Positions 22,949-30,040 of a stretch of DNA of 32,946 nucleotides are shown piece after piece. This DNA is from Alphaproteobacteria bacterium. Lineage in GTDB: Bacteria > Pseudomonadota > Alphaproteobacteria > Rs-D84. The notes under the pieces were generated by a model that was not told the DNA's origin, ran no database searches, and saw only the letters and a list, made by a program, of their open reading frames with translations. Each line of letters opens with the position of its first letter. Within the stretch, counting starts at the first letter, position 1. Made by a program: the position numbers and the translations under genes. The stretch spans positions 1 through 32,946 of the forward strand of contig JAFSOV010000017.1 of NCBI GenBank assembly GCA_017443235.1, given 5' to 3'.

Positions 22949-24274
22949 TTAATCACGCAAGAAATTCCGTAACGCATCACCCACCAATTGCGGTTCATCC
23001 GGAATATCCGCCGGATTCACAATTGAAACGATGCGTGGCGACATAAACACAACCAATTCCGCAAACGGGCTTATCAATGTTTCCGGTGTTGTCACAAACG
23101 AATGTGTTGGAATACCAATTATGACATAGTTGTCACCAATACTGGACGGTATTGTAAATGAAGACAACTCGCCCTTGCTGGTCCTTAGCACAATTTTCGC
23201 ATCAATTTTTTGACGCCCCGCATAGTCACCATATTTGGCGGACGCCCCAACAATCAAATCTGTCTCTATACGGTCTTCTTTGCTGCATTGGCCAATATCA
23301 AAACGTGATTGCCAACCATCGGGCACAACAAAATGACCTTGGGATATAAGGACGACATTGGCCTGGCGCGACAAAAATTCCTGCAAAGTTTTGGTATTCA
23401 CCTCTGGACCGACAACCAATGCGCGACCAACGACACCCGGCACAGACATTTTGATATTCTTATCCCCGAACGCCGGCAACATATTCATCCAAACAATCGG
23501 GTTATCGGTACGCGGATAAACACGATAAACATCCATATCCCATGCCAGGACATACTTTTTAGATGAAATATCCGCGATTATACGTGAAACTTCGCGCTCG
23601 GTTTGATAGTTTCCTTCGAACACAACGGTTTTATCGGCCCAATCCACAATCAGGTTCCGGACATCCGCACCATGCATCGCGTCCAACAGTGCCATAATAA
23701 TATCTTGGTCGGCCGGCATTTTTATCAACCATTTGGCCCGATTCGATAATTTTATCTCGCCACCGGCGGCATCATATGAATAATACATACGTCCCAATCG
23801 CGCAATTAAATCAACCGTATCTGCCAAATTTCCCGACGCAACCGAACCAGACACTTTTTCATATCCCGGTTCTTCTTCGATAACCGCGATATCAACGCCT
23901 TCTAATAATTTATTTAACGCGTTTGCAACGGTTTGTTTCCTAAAATCATAATCAGACACATTTAATTCCGGTAAATCATCACCCCGGTCAAGTCGCACCA
24001 TTTCAATTTTTTCGTCCGGCACAACGGACACAACCGATTGGTTATCCCAATTTACGGTGCACCGACGTGGCAATTCAATTGAAAACCGCCGCGCAGTATC
24101 GGTTGTCAAAGCGGCCTTTTTTGGAAAAATTGGCACAGAATTATCATCTATGACCAAGTTATCAACAACCTGGACCGTGTCATAATACACCTTTTCGTCA
24201 CGCGCATCATCGCGCATACACGCCCCCAACAATACACTTGCGCCTATCAAAACAAAATTCATTATTCTTTTCAT
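22949..24274 (-). CDS. Secretin-like outer-membrane lipoprotein (type IV pilus / type II-like)
   Basis: 441 aa. Lipobox LLGAC with C19 as the lipid-bearing Cys. Residues 100-172 (TVANALNKLLEGVDIAVIEE ... DTVDLIARLGRMYYSYDAAG) read as an STN/N0-type secretin domain, 185-260 (MALLDAMHGADVRNLIVDWA ... EREVSRIIADISSKK) as an N1/KH-like domain. The segment near 405-425 (SPFAELVVFMSPRIVSI) closely matches the end of the secretin beta-barrel signature (ELVIFxTPRIV). The region between is short for a full barrel, so it may be reduced or specialised, like PilN/BfpB lipoproteins of type IVb pili. No other secretion or pilus genes are in the window. It shares an operon with lolC/lolD, whose products would sort it. 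Confidence 0.6.
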   Translation of the reverse strand: MKRIMNFVLIGASVLLGACMRDDARDEKVYYDTVQVVDNLVIDDNSVPIFPKKAALTTDTARRFSIELPRRCTVNWDNQSVVSVVPDEKIEMVRLDRGDDLPELNVSDYDFRKQTVANALNKLLEGVDIAVIEEEPGYEKVSGSVASGNLADTVDLIARLGRMYYSYDAAGGEIKLSNRAKWLIKMPADQDIIMALLDAMHGADVRNLIVDWADKTVVFEGNYQTEREVSRIIADISSKKYVLAWDMDVYRVYPRTDNPIVWMNMLPAFGDKNIKMSVPGVVGRALVVGPEVNTKTLQEFLSRQANVVLISQGHFVVPDGWQSRFDIGQCSKEDRIETDLIVGASAKYGDYAGRQKIDAKIVLRTSKGELSSFTIPSSIGDNYVIIGIPTHSFVTTPETLISPFAELVVFMSPRIVSIVNPADIPDEPQLVGDALRNFLRD

Positions 24275-24288
24275 TTGCCTACCCCGGG

Positions 24289-24612
24289 TTAAATGTTCAT
24301 CACCTTTTCAAATTCTTCCAACGTCATTTCATATATCGGTTTTTGCGAAGGCGTTGTCAAATCACGCACATGTTCAAATTGGGCGCGAAAACGTTCCAAC
24401 ACCGCGACAACATCCGGCGAAACATCCTTGGATGATTTTACCAAACGTTCACCATATTCTACAACAAATTCTAACACGTCCGCCGCAAAAAAACGACCGA
24501 CATAGTTTTCCATTGGAATTCCGCCTTTGTTGACACATATCGCCGACATAGTCTTGGCGGTTTGATTATAAAAATTTGCCAATTTGATAAAGTTTTGAAC
24601 TGTTATCGCCAT
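24289..24612 (-). CDS. Unknown 107-aa helical protein, first gene of the envelope operon
   Basis: Not recognised. The frame reaches 24660 but ATG 24612 has a strong site (GGGGGACAAG). Soluble and helical: ITVQNFIKLANFYNQTAKTM, then DVLEFVVEYGERLVKSSKDV, and an acidic tail TLEEFEKVMNI. No signal peptide. Its stop lies 14 nt before the secretin-like gene, so it leads the six-gene operon ending at 19501. Confidence 0.65.
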   Translation of the reverse strand: MAITVQNFIKLANFYNQTAKTMSAICVNKGGIPMENYVGRFFAADVLEFVVEYGERLVKSSKDVSPDVVAVLERFRAQFEHVRDLTTPSQKPIYEMTLEEFEKVMNI

Positions 24613-24637
24613 CTTGTCCCCCGATACATTTTTATAC

Positions 24638-24679
24638 ATTATAAAAACTATTGCCACCAAAACGCAATTAAATTATAAT
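24638..24679. promoter_or_regulatory. Overlapping divergent promoters between the envelope operon and the lipoprotein gene
   Basis: Plus strand: -35 TTGCCA (24651-24656), 17-bp spacer, -10 TATAAT (24674-24679). Minus strand: -10 TATAAT (24643-24638), 18-bp spacer, weaker -35 TTGCGT (24667-24662). The two footprints overlap. Confidence 0.6.
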
Positions 24680-24686
24680 AGGAAAT

Positions 24687-25076
24687 ATGAGAATGTTAAA
24701 AATATTTTTATTTGTTGGTTTATTGGGACTAAGCGCGTGCACATCCCCAAACGGGGGCAGTATTGATGACGCAACAATTTTGAATTGGGAAAACGAATCT
24801 GTGACGACCGAACAATTTGTTCGTGACCACAGGGCGTGCCTTGGGATAACGCAACCGTCGTATATGCCACGGTCACGTCTTGCAAAACTGCTTTCACCGA
24901 ATCAGAGTACGCGTATGCCTGATTGGGACGGACTTTGGGTGACATTTCAATCAAATGAATACAAAGACGTTGGGCAACGCGCCTTGCTGTCGGTGCCACG
25001 AAACACAACATCGAAATCTGTGGGTTCGTATCGCCGGTGTATGTTTCGCCGTGGATATTTGTTACGCGCAATGTAA
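24687..25076 (+). CDS. Small outer-membrane lipoprotein of unknown function
   Basis: 129 aa with a clear lipobox LSAC (C18) after a hydrophobic signal. The mature protein holds two further Cys (in DHRACLG and YRRCMFRRGY) and no known domain. The -10 box ends 7 nt before ATG 24687, so the mRNA may begin at or near the start codon; ATG 24693 is an alternative start. It lies 54 nt upstream of ftsQ, which has its own promoter. Confidence 0.7.
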   Translation: MRMLKIFLFVGLLGLSACTSPNGGSIDDATILNWENESVTTEQFVRDHRACLGITQPSYMPRSRLAKLLSPNQSTRMPDWDGLWVTFQSNEYKDVGQRALLSVPRNTTSKSVGSYRRCMFRRGYLLRAM

Positions 25077-25094
25077 TTTTTTTGCGCCCGCACT

Positions 25095-25123
25095 TTTACA
25101 TTTAATATAAAGTATGCTATAAT
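25095..25123 (+). promoter_or_regulatory. Promoter of ftsQ-ftsA::rpe, leaderless arrangement
   Basis: -35 TTTACA (25095-25100), 17-bp spacer, -10 TATAAT (25118-25123). The ftsQ ATG begins 7 nt after the -10 box, with no ribosome site between. Confidence 0.65.
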
Positions 25124-25130
25124 ACGCCAT

Positions 25131-25811
25131 ATGAAACGTAACCTTTGGTTTTGGCTTTATTTTATTGCCGCCATTTTATTGGCGATATACTTTGCGACCC
25201 GCATAATTATGACATTTATGGGGTACGGACCGATATCCACGGTTCGCAATATATCCATATCGGCGGACACGAAAAACAAAGATTTAACACAAATGGTTGC
25301 CGCCACCGGTGTATCACCCGGAACAAATGCATACTCTGTGAATTTGGAATTGGTAAATGAAAGATTATTAAACACCCCCGGGGTCCGCGAATCGGCGGTG
25401 CGCCGTATGCCGAATGGAAATTTGTCTGTACGGGTTCACCTTTATCGTGCGGTTGCTGGTTGGACGGACGGCACATATTATTATCCTTTGTCGGCGGACG
25501 GCACCGTTGTCAACAGTCCATCGGAAGAACAAAAACCCGGCGTAGTTATGTTTCGCGGGCCACTTCCAAACGATATATCCCAAATAACCAAGGCCGCAAC
25601 AAATCTTATCGGTGAATTGGATTATATTGAATGGATTGATGACCGGCGTTGGAACATCGTGACAACCGGGGGCATCACGGTTATGTTGCCGGAAAGTGAC
25701 CCGGTGGCGGCAATTGCATCACTGATTGTATTGAATGATAAGCATAATATATTATCTAAAAACCTTAAAACAATTGATATGCGCGATAGCGCAAGGATTC
25801 TGGTCAAATAA
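25131..25811 (+). CDS. ftsQ: Cell-division protein FtsQ
   Basis: 226 aa. Short cytoplasmic end, one TM helix (5-27), a POTRA domain (about 36-107, GPISTVRNISISADTKNKDL ... LVNERLLNTPGVRESAVRRM), and the beta domain (108-226). The ending LKTIDMRDSARILVK matches the FtsQ terminus (DLRxxxRxxVR). FtsQ links early and late divisome proteins in the periplasm. It abuts the FtsA frame: its stop TAA ends at 25811 and ATG begins at 25812, so they are coupled. Length is a little below the usual 250-300 aa of alphaproteobacteria. Confidence 0.85.
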   Translation: MKRNLWFWLYFIAAILLAIYFATRIIMTFMGYGPISTVRNISISADTKNKDLTQMVAATGVSPGTNAYSVNLELVNERLLNTPGVRESAVRRMPNGNLSVRVHLYRAVAGWTDGTYYYPLSADGTVVNSPSEEQKPGVVMFRGPLPNDISQITKAATNLIGELDYIEWIDDRRWNIVTTGGITVMLPESDPVAAIASLIVLNDKHNILSKNLKTIDMRDSARILVK

Positions 25812-27599
25812 ATGAATATGTTAGATTCATCTTTTCTGTGTTTGGACATTGGGTCATGCGGTGTCCGCGGTATGGCATATCGCATTCGCAACGCAGAAAT
25901 AGACAAAAGCGCATATTATTCGGTTGATGATTTTGATACAGTGTTCGCATTAAAATCTGTGATTGACGAATTGGAACGTCAAATTGGCACACACTTTGGT
26001 TCGGCATATATAACGGGAAACTTTGGGCCATCTTATTTCAAAATGACCGCCAAAAACACAACTTGGCCAAACGACCATAAAATCACCGCGAATGATGTAA
26101 AATCTCAAATTGCTGAAATTGATGCGCCTGATGGATTTTACCCTATGCACATAATTCCATTGCGATATGATACGCCAAAAATTCGCAATATGTTATCACC
26201 AATTGGACACAGTGACCGACAATTGATATCTGCATTTTCTGCATTGTTTTTTGACAGTGAATATATGCAAAAAATCCAAACACTGTTGCGCCGCGCCCAT
26301 ATTCAATCAAATGCGTTCTATACGCCGCATTTCTTGGGCAACGCCGTTTATCGCGAAAAGAAACAAACAATAATGTTTATAGATTTCGGTGCAGAAAACA
26401 CGACTGTGTCTATATGGACCGAACGCGGGCCTGTTTGGTATAATGGGCGCGCAATTGCCGGAAACGATTTAACAATGGAAATATCAACCCGTCTTGATAT
26501 ACCTTTTGCCGATGCCGAACGTATTAAACGCACGGTGGCCGACCTTAAATCAAACGAAATGTCGCGGTTCAGTCCGGCCGATTCCGCATACGCGTTTTCA
26601 TGCGCCGATGTGAACGATATTGTTGTCCCTTTCTATACCAATTTAATAGACGGCATAAAAAATGACGCGGCCGAATACATTGAAAAATATTCACCAACAC
26701 AAATTATTATTGGTGGCGGTGGTACACGCATAAACGGAATTGACGAATTGATTGCATCTGCGTTTGATATACCATTTATCAAAAAAGATTCAGATTGGGC
26801 GGTCCGCACATTGGGCGAATATATATGGGCGTGCGAATTACCACGTCGCCGCGCATACATTGCACGTGCCCAGAAAGTGCAAAATCGTATAGATAAAATA
26901 TTAAAAATATTCAAACACAAAAAGAAACAACGCCAACACCAAATACCAATTTTACCCAGCACGCTGTGTTTCGATATGGCACGCCCAGAAACATATACAA
27001 TGTTTCAAACCGGTGGAATTTCGGCAATACACGTTGATATTATGGACGGGCTCTACGTCAACCAAATTGCGGGAGGAATTGATGAATTGCGCCAAATTCG
27101 TGCATCTTGGGGCGGACACCTGCATGTTCATCTTATGACCGATGCGCCCGCCGAATGGGCCCGCAGTGCGATTGACGCCGGCGCAGACACAGTGATTGTT
27201 TCAACAAACACCGCCGGCCTGCGCGAAGCGGTACAAATTGTACGCGCGGCACACCGCCGTATAGGCATCGCACTGAACCCTGAATCACCGGTATCTTTGT
27301 TAAAAACAATTTTGCGGGAATTAGACGAAGTTATGATTATGGGTGTCGCGCCCGGTGCCGCCGGTCAAACATTTGACCGCGAAGTGTTACATAAAATAAC
27401 CGTGTTAAATGCAACACGGAAAAAATATGGTTTGAATTTTACAATATCGGTTGATGGCGGAATCAACCCAGAAACCGCGCGCCTGTGTTGGGCCGCCGGT
27501 GCCGATGCGTTGGTAAGTGGTTCATACCTGGCATCCGCCCCCGATTTTCCATTGGCGGTTTTATCACTGTTACCAAACAACAAAACTAACGCACAATAA
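25812..27599 (+). CDS. FtsA–ribulose-phosphate 3-epimerase fusion protein
   Basis: 595 aa in one uninterrupted frame. Residues 1-345 are actin-like FtsA: phosphate-1 FLCLDIGSCGVRG (8-20), a 1C-like insert (about 80-150), phosphate-2 MFIDFGAENTTVS (188-200), adenosine motif IIIGGGGTRINGIDEL (298-313). Residues 352-372 (QKVQNRIDKILKIFKHKKK) form an amphipathic basic helix like FtsA's C-terminal membrane anchor, now internal. Residues 379-590 are a TIM-barrel Rpe: PSTL (S383), HVDIMDG (H407, D409), HVHLM (H440), VAPGAAGQTF phosphate loop (usual form VNPGFGGQSF), SVDGG (D548). All four metal/catalytic residues are kept. No ATG stands at the Rpe edge. The family parts are certain; the joint role (membrane-tethered epimerase, or fusion of convenience) is unknown. 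Confidence 0.9.
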   Translation: MNMLDSSFLCLDIGSCGVRGMAYRIRNAEIDKSAYYSVDDFDTVFALKSVIDELERQIGTHFGSAYITGNFGPSYFKMTAKNTTWPNDHKITANDVKSQIAEIDAPDGFYPMHIIPLRYDTPKIRNMLSPIGHSDRQLISAFSALFFDSEYMQKIQTLLRRAHIQSNAFYTPHFLGNAVYREKKQTIMFIDFGAENTTVSIWTERGPVWYNGRAIAGNDLTMEISTRLDIPFADAERIKRTVADLKSNEMSRFSPADSAYAFSCADVNDIVVPFYTNLIDGIKNDAAEYIEKYSPTQIIIGGGGTRINGIDELIASAFDIPFIKKDSDWAVRTLGEYIWACELPRRRAYIARAQKVQNRIDKILKIFKHKKKQRQHQIPILPSTLCFDMARPETYTMFQTGGISAIHVDIMDGLYVNQIAGGIDELRQIRASWGGHLHVHLMTDAPAEWARSAIDAGADTVIVSTNTAGLREAVQIVRAAHRRIGIALNPESPVSLLKTILRELDEVMIMGVAPGAAGQTFDREVLHKITVLNATRKKYGLNFTISVDGGINPETARLCWAAGADALVSGSYLASAPDFPLAVLSLLPNNKTNAQ

Positions 27600-27996
27600 T
27601 TTTGCGCCCCGTTTCATATTCATCTATATCAATATGAATTGTATTTTCCGGCAACATATGTGTCGCAATATCCGGCCATTCTATCAAAGTAATATCATTT
27701 TGAATCGCATAGTCTAAACCAATTTCAACCAATTCTGCCGCATCCGCAACACGGTACAAATCAAAGTGTGAAATTTTTTTATCGCCCGCAATATATGTTT
27801 GCACCAATGTAAATGTTGGACTTGGCACAACGGTATCGGGCCCGCACAGTGTTTGAATTATTGTTCGTGCAATCTCGCTTTTGCCGACACCCAAATCCCC
27901 GTGCAATGCGACGGTCACCGGCGCATTCAGGCCTTTTGCAAATTCCCGTGCAAATGCACGCGTTTCATCAATATTTTTTGTTATAAATGTTTTCAT
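27586..27996 (-). CDS. tsaE: tRNA threonylcarbamoyladenosine biosynthesis ATPase TsaE
   Basis: 136 aa. Walker A GDLGVGKS (33-40), PSPTFTLVQTY, ISHFDLYR, ELVEIGLDY and LIEWPD are all typical of TsaE (YjeE), the ATPase that drives t6A37 synthesis with TsaB/TsaD. It is read just after uvrB with a 3-nt gap. Its stop overlaps the end of the FtsA-Rpe gene tail to tail by 14 nt. Confidence 0.93.
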   Translation of the reverse strand: MKTFITKNIDETRAFAREFAKGLNAPVTVALHGDLGVGKSEIARTIIQTLCGPDTVVPSPTFTLVQTYIAGDKKISHFDLYRVADAAELVEIGLDYAIQNDITLIEWPDIATHMLPENTIHIDIDEYETGRKIIVR

Positions 27997-27999
27997 GTC

Positions 28000-29988
28000 T
28001 TACTCCAACACCAACAAATCATCTTCCATCCTGCGAATTGCGTCACGCAATTCCGCTGCGGTTTCAAAATCCAGGTTTTCTGCGGCCGCACGCATTTTTT
28101 TATTCAATGTTTTTATCTCTCTCCGTAATGTTTCTGCATCTTTGATTCCTTCTTTGGTGTACAAGAATCTTTGTTTTTTATCAACCTTTTCTTGTGCTTC
28201 GGTCACTTCATCAAATACCGCCTTGGTCACCGTCTTGGGTGTAATCCCGTGTTCGATATTGTACGCCATTTGTTTTTCGCGCCGGCGCGCCGTCTCGGTC
28301 AATGCCACATTCATAGAATCGGTTATCACATCCGCATATAATATTACACGACCGTTTGCATTTCGTGCCGCACGACCAATTGTTTGAATAAGCGAACGCG
28401 CCGAACGCAAAAAGCCTTCTTTGTCGGCGTCCATAATCGCGACCAATTCACATTCCGGAACATCCAAACCTTCACGCAACAAATTGATACCAACCAACAC
28501 ATCAAATTTTCCAACACGCAAATCGCGCAACAATTCTATACGTTCCAATGTCTCGATATCACTGTGCAGGTATCGCGCCCGCACACCGTTTTCAACCAAG
28601 TAATCCGTCAATTGTTCGGCCATTTTTTTGGTAAGCGTTGTGACCAGTGCACGTCCAGAAATTGATTTCAATTCGCCCAACAAATCATCAACCTGGTTCT
28701 TAATTGGACGAACAAAACATTCCGGGTCTAATAATCCCGTTGGGCGAATAACCTGTTCTGCGACAATTCCGGCGGATTGATTCAATTCCCATTCCGCCGG
28801 CGTTGCCGAAACAAAAATTGTTTGCGGACGCATCGAATCCCATTCGTCAAACGTCAACGGCCGATTATCCACACACGACGGCAGGCGGAAACCATATTGC
28901 GCCAATGTTTCCTTGCGCGCCCGGTCCCCACGTGACATCGCGCCAATCTGCGGAACCGTCACATGACTTTCATCAACAAACAATATCGCATCTTTTGGTA
29001 AATATTCGAACAGTGTTGGTGGCGGTTGCCCCGGTGCACGGCCCGATAAATATCGTGAATAATTTTCAATTCCGCGACACGTTCCGGTTGATTCCATCAT
29101 TTCTATGTCCATATTTACGCGTTCGCGCAAACGTTGTTCTTCGACATATTTCATATTTTCGTGAAAGTATGCCAAACGTTCACTAAGGTCACTGCGTATT
29201 TGACCAATTGCCTGAACAATTGACGGCATCGGTGTGGCATAGTGAGTATTTGGATACACCGCGACCCGGTCTAATTTATATAACTTGGCCCCGGTCAGCG
29301 TATCAAATTCCCAAATTTCTTCTATTTCATCACCCCAAAAAGAAATTTTCCATGCGCGGTCTTGGCTGTGTGATGGGAAAATATCCAACGTATCACCACG
29401 GACACGAAAATCACCGCGTGACGGTGCAACATCGTTCCTTTTATATTGAATATTTACCAATTCGCGTGCTATATCGGCAACCCCCATCATATCACCGGTG
29501 TGCAAAACCAATTTCATACCCGAATATTGTTCTGGGGTTCCCAATCCATATATAGACGATACCGAAGAAACAACGACAACATCGGGTTCTTCTAACATTG
29601 CGCGTGTTGCACTGTGCCGCATACGGTCTAATTGTTCATTGATGGACGCATCCTTATCAATGTATGTATCTGTGGTTGGCACATACGCCTCGGGTTGATA
29701 ATAATCATAATACGACACAAAATATTCCACATGATTATGCGGGAAAAAAGATTTCATTTCTGTGTACAATTGCGCCGCCAAGATTTTATTTGGTGCCATT
29801 ATTAACGCCGGTCTCCCCAGTTCAGCAATAACATTTGCCATTGTGAAAGTTTTCCCCGAACCCGTCACCCCAAGCAACACCTGGGACCGGCGACCATCTT
29901 TGATACCTTGGACCAAATCGCAAATGGCGACCGGTTGGTCGCCCATTGGTTTGTAATCACTTTCAAGATTAAAAATTTTTTTATTCAC
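28000..29988 (-). CDS. uvrB: Excinuclease ABC subunit UvrB
   Basis: 662 aa, full length. Walker A GVTGSGKT (40-47), beta-hairpin YYDYYQPEAYVPTTDTYIDK for strand separation, FVDESHVTVPQ as motif II, helicase motifs V-VI (LVGINLLREGLDVPE, QTIGRAARN), and a C-terminal UVR domain (LNKKMRAAAENLDFETAAEL) for UvrC contact. It loads damaged DNA in nucleotide excision repair. The start is GTG at 29988, 7 nt after a TATACT box, so its mRNA would be leaderless. Confidence 0.95.
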   Translation of the reverse strand: MNKKIFNLESDYKPMGDQPVAICDLVQGIKDGRRSQVLLGVTGSGKTFTMANVIAELGRPALIMAPNKILAAQLYTEMKSFFPHNHVEYFVSYYDYYQPEAYVPTTDTYIDKDASINEQLDRMRHSATRAMLEEPDVVVVSSVSSIYGLGTPEQYSGMKLVLHTGDMMGVADIARELVNIQYKRNDVAPSRGDFRVRGDTLDIFPSHSQDRAWKISFWGDEIEEIWEFDTLTGAKLYKLDRVAVYPNTHYATPMPSIVQAIGQIRSDLSERLAYFHENMKYVEEQRLRERVNMDIEMMESTGTCRGIENYSRYLSGRAPGQPPPTLFEYLPKDAILFVDESHVTVPQIGAMSRGDRARKETLAQYGFRLPSCVDNRPLTFDEWDSMRPQTIFVSATPAEWELNQSAGIVAEQVIRPTGLLDPECFVRPIKNQVDDLLGELKSISGRALVTTLTKKMAEQLTDYLVENGVRARYLHSDIETLERIELLRDLRVGKFDVLVGINLLREGLDVPECELVAIMDADKEGFLRSARSLIQTIGRAARNANGRVILYADVITDSMNVALTETARRREKQMAYNIEHGITPKTVTKAVFDEVTEAQEKVDKKQRFLYTKEGIKDAETLRREIKTLNKKMRAAAENLDFETAAELRDAIRRMEDDLLVLE

Positions 29989-29995
29989 ATTTACC

Positions 29996-30023
29996 AGTAT
30001 AATTCATTATAATGGAAAAACAA
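29996..30023 (-). promoter_or_regulatory. Promoter of uvrB-tsaE
   Basis: Minus strand -35 TTGTTT (30023-30018), 16-bp spacer, -10 TATACT (30001-29996), then 7 nt to GTG. A plus-strand TATAAT at 30008-30013 may serve the AsmA-like gene. Confidence 0.45.
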
Positions 30024-30040
30024 GAGGGGGGATAAATAAT

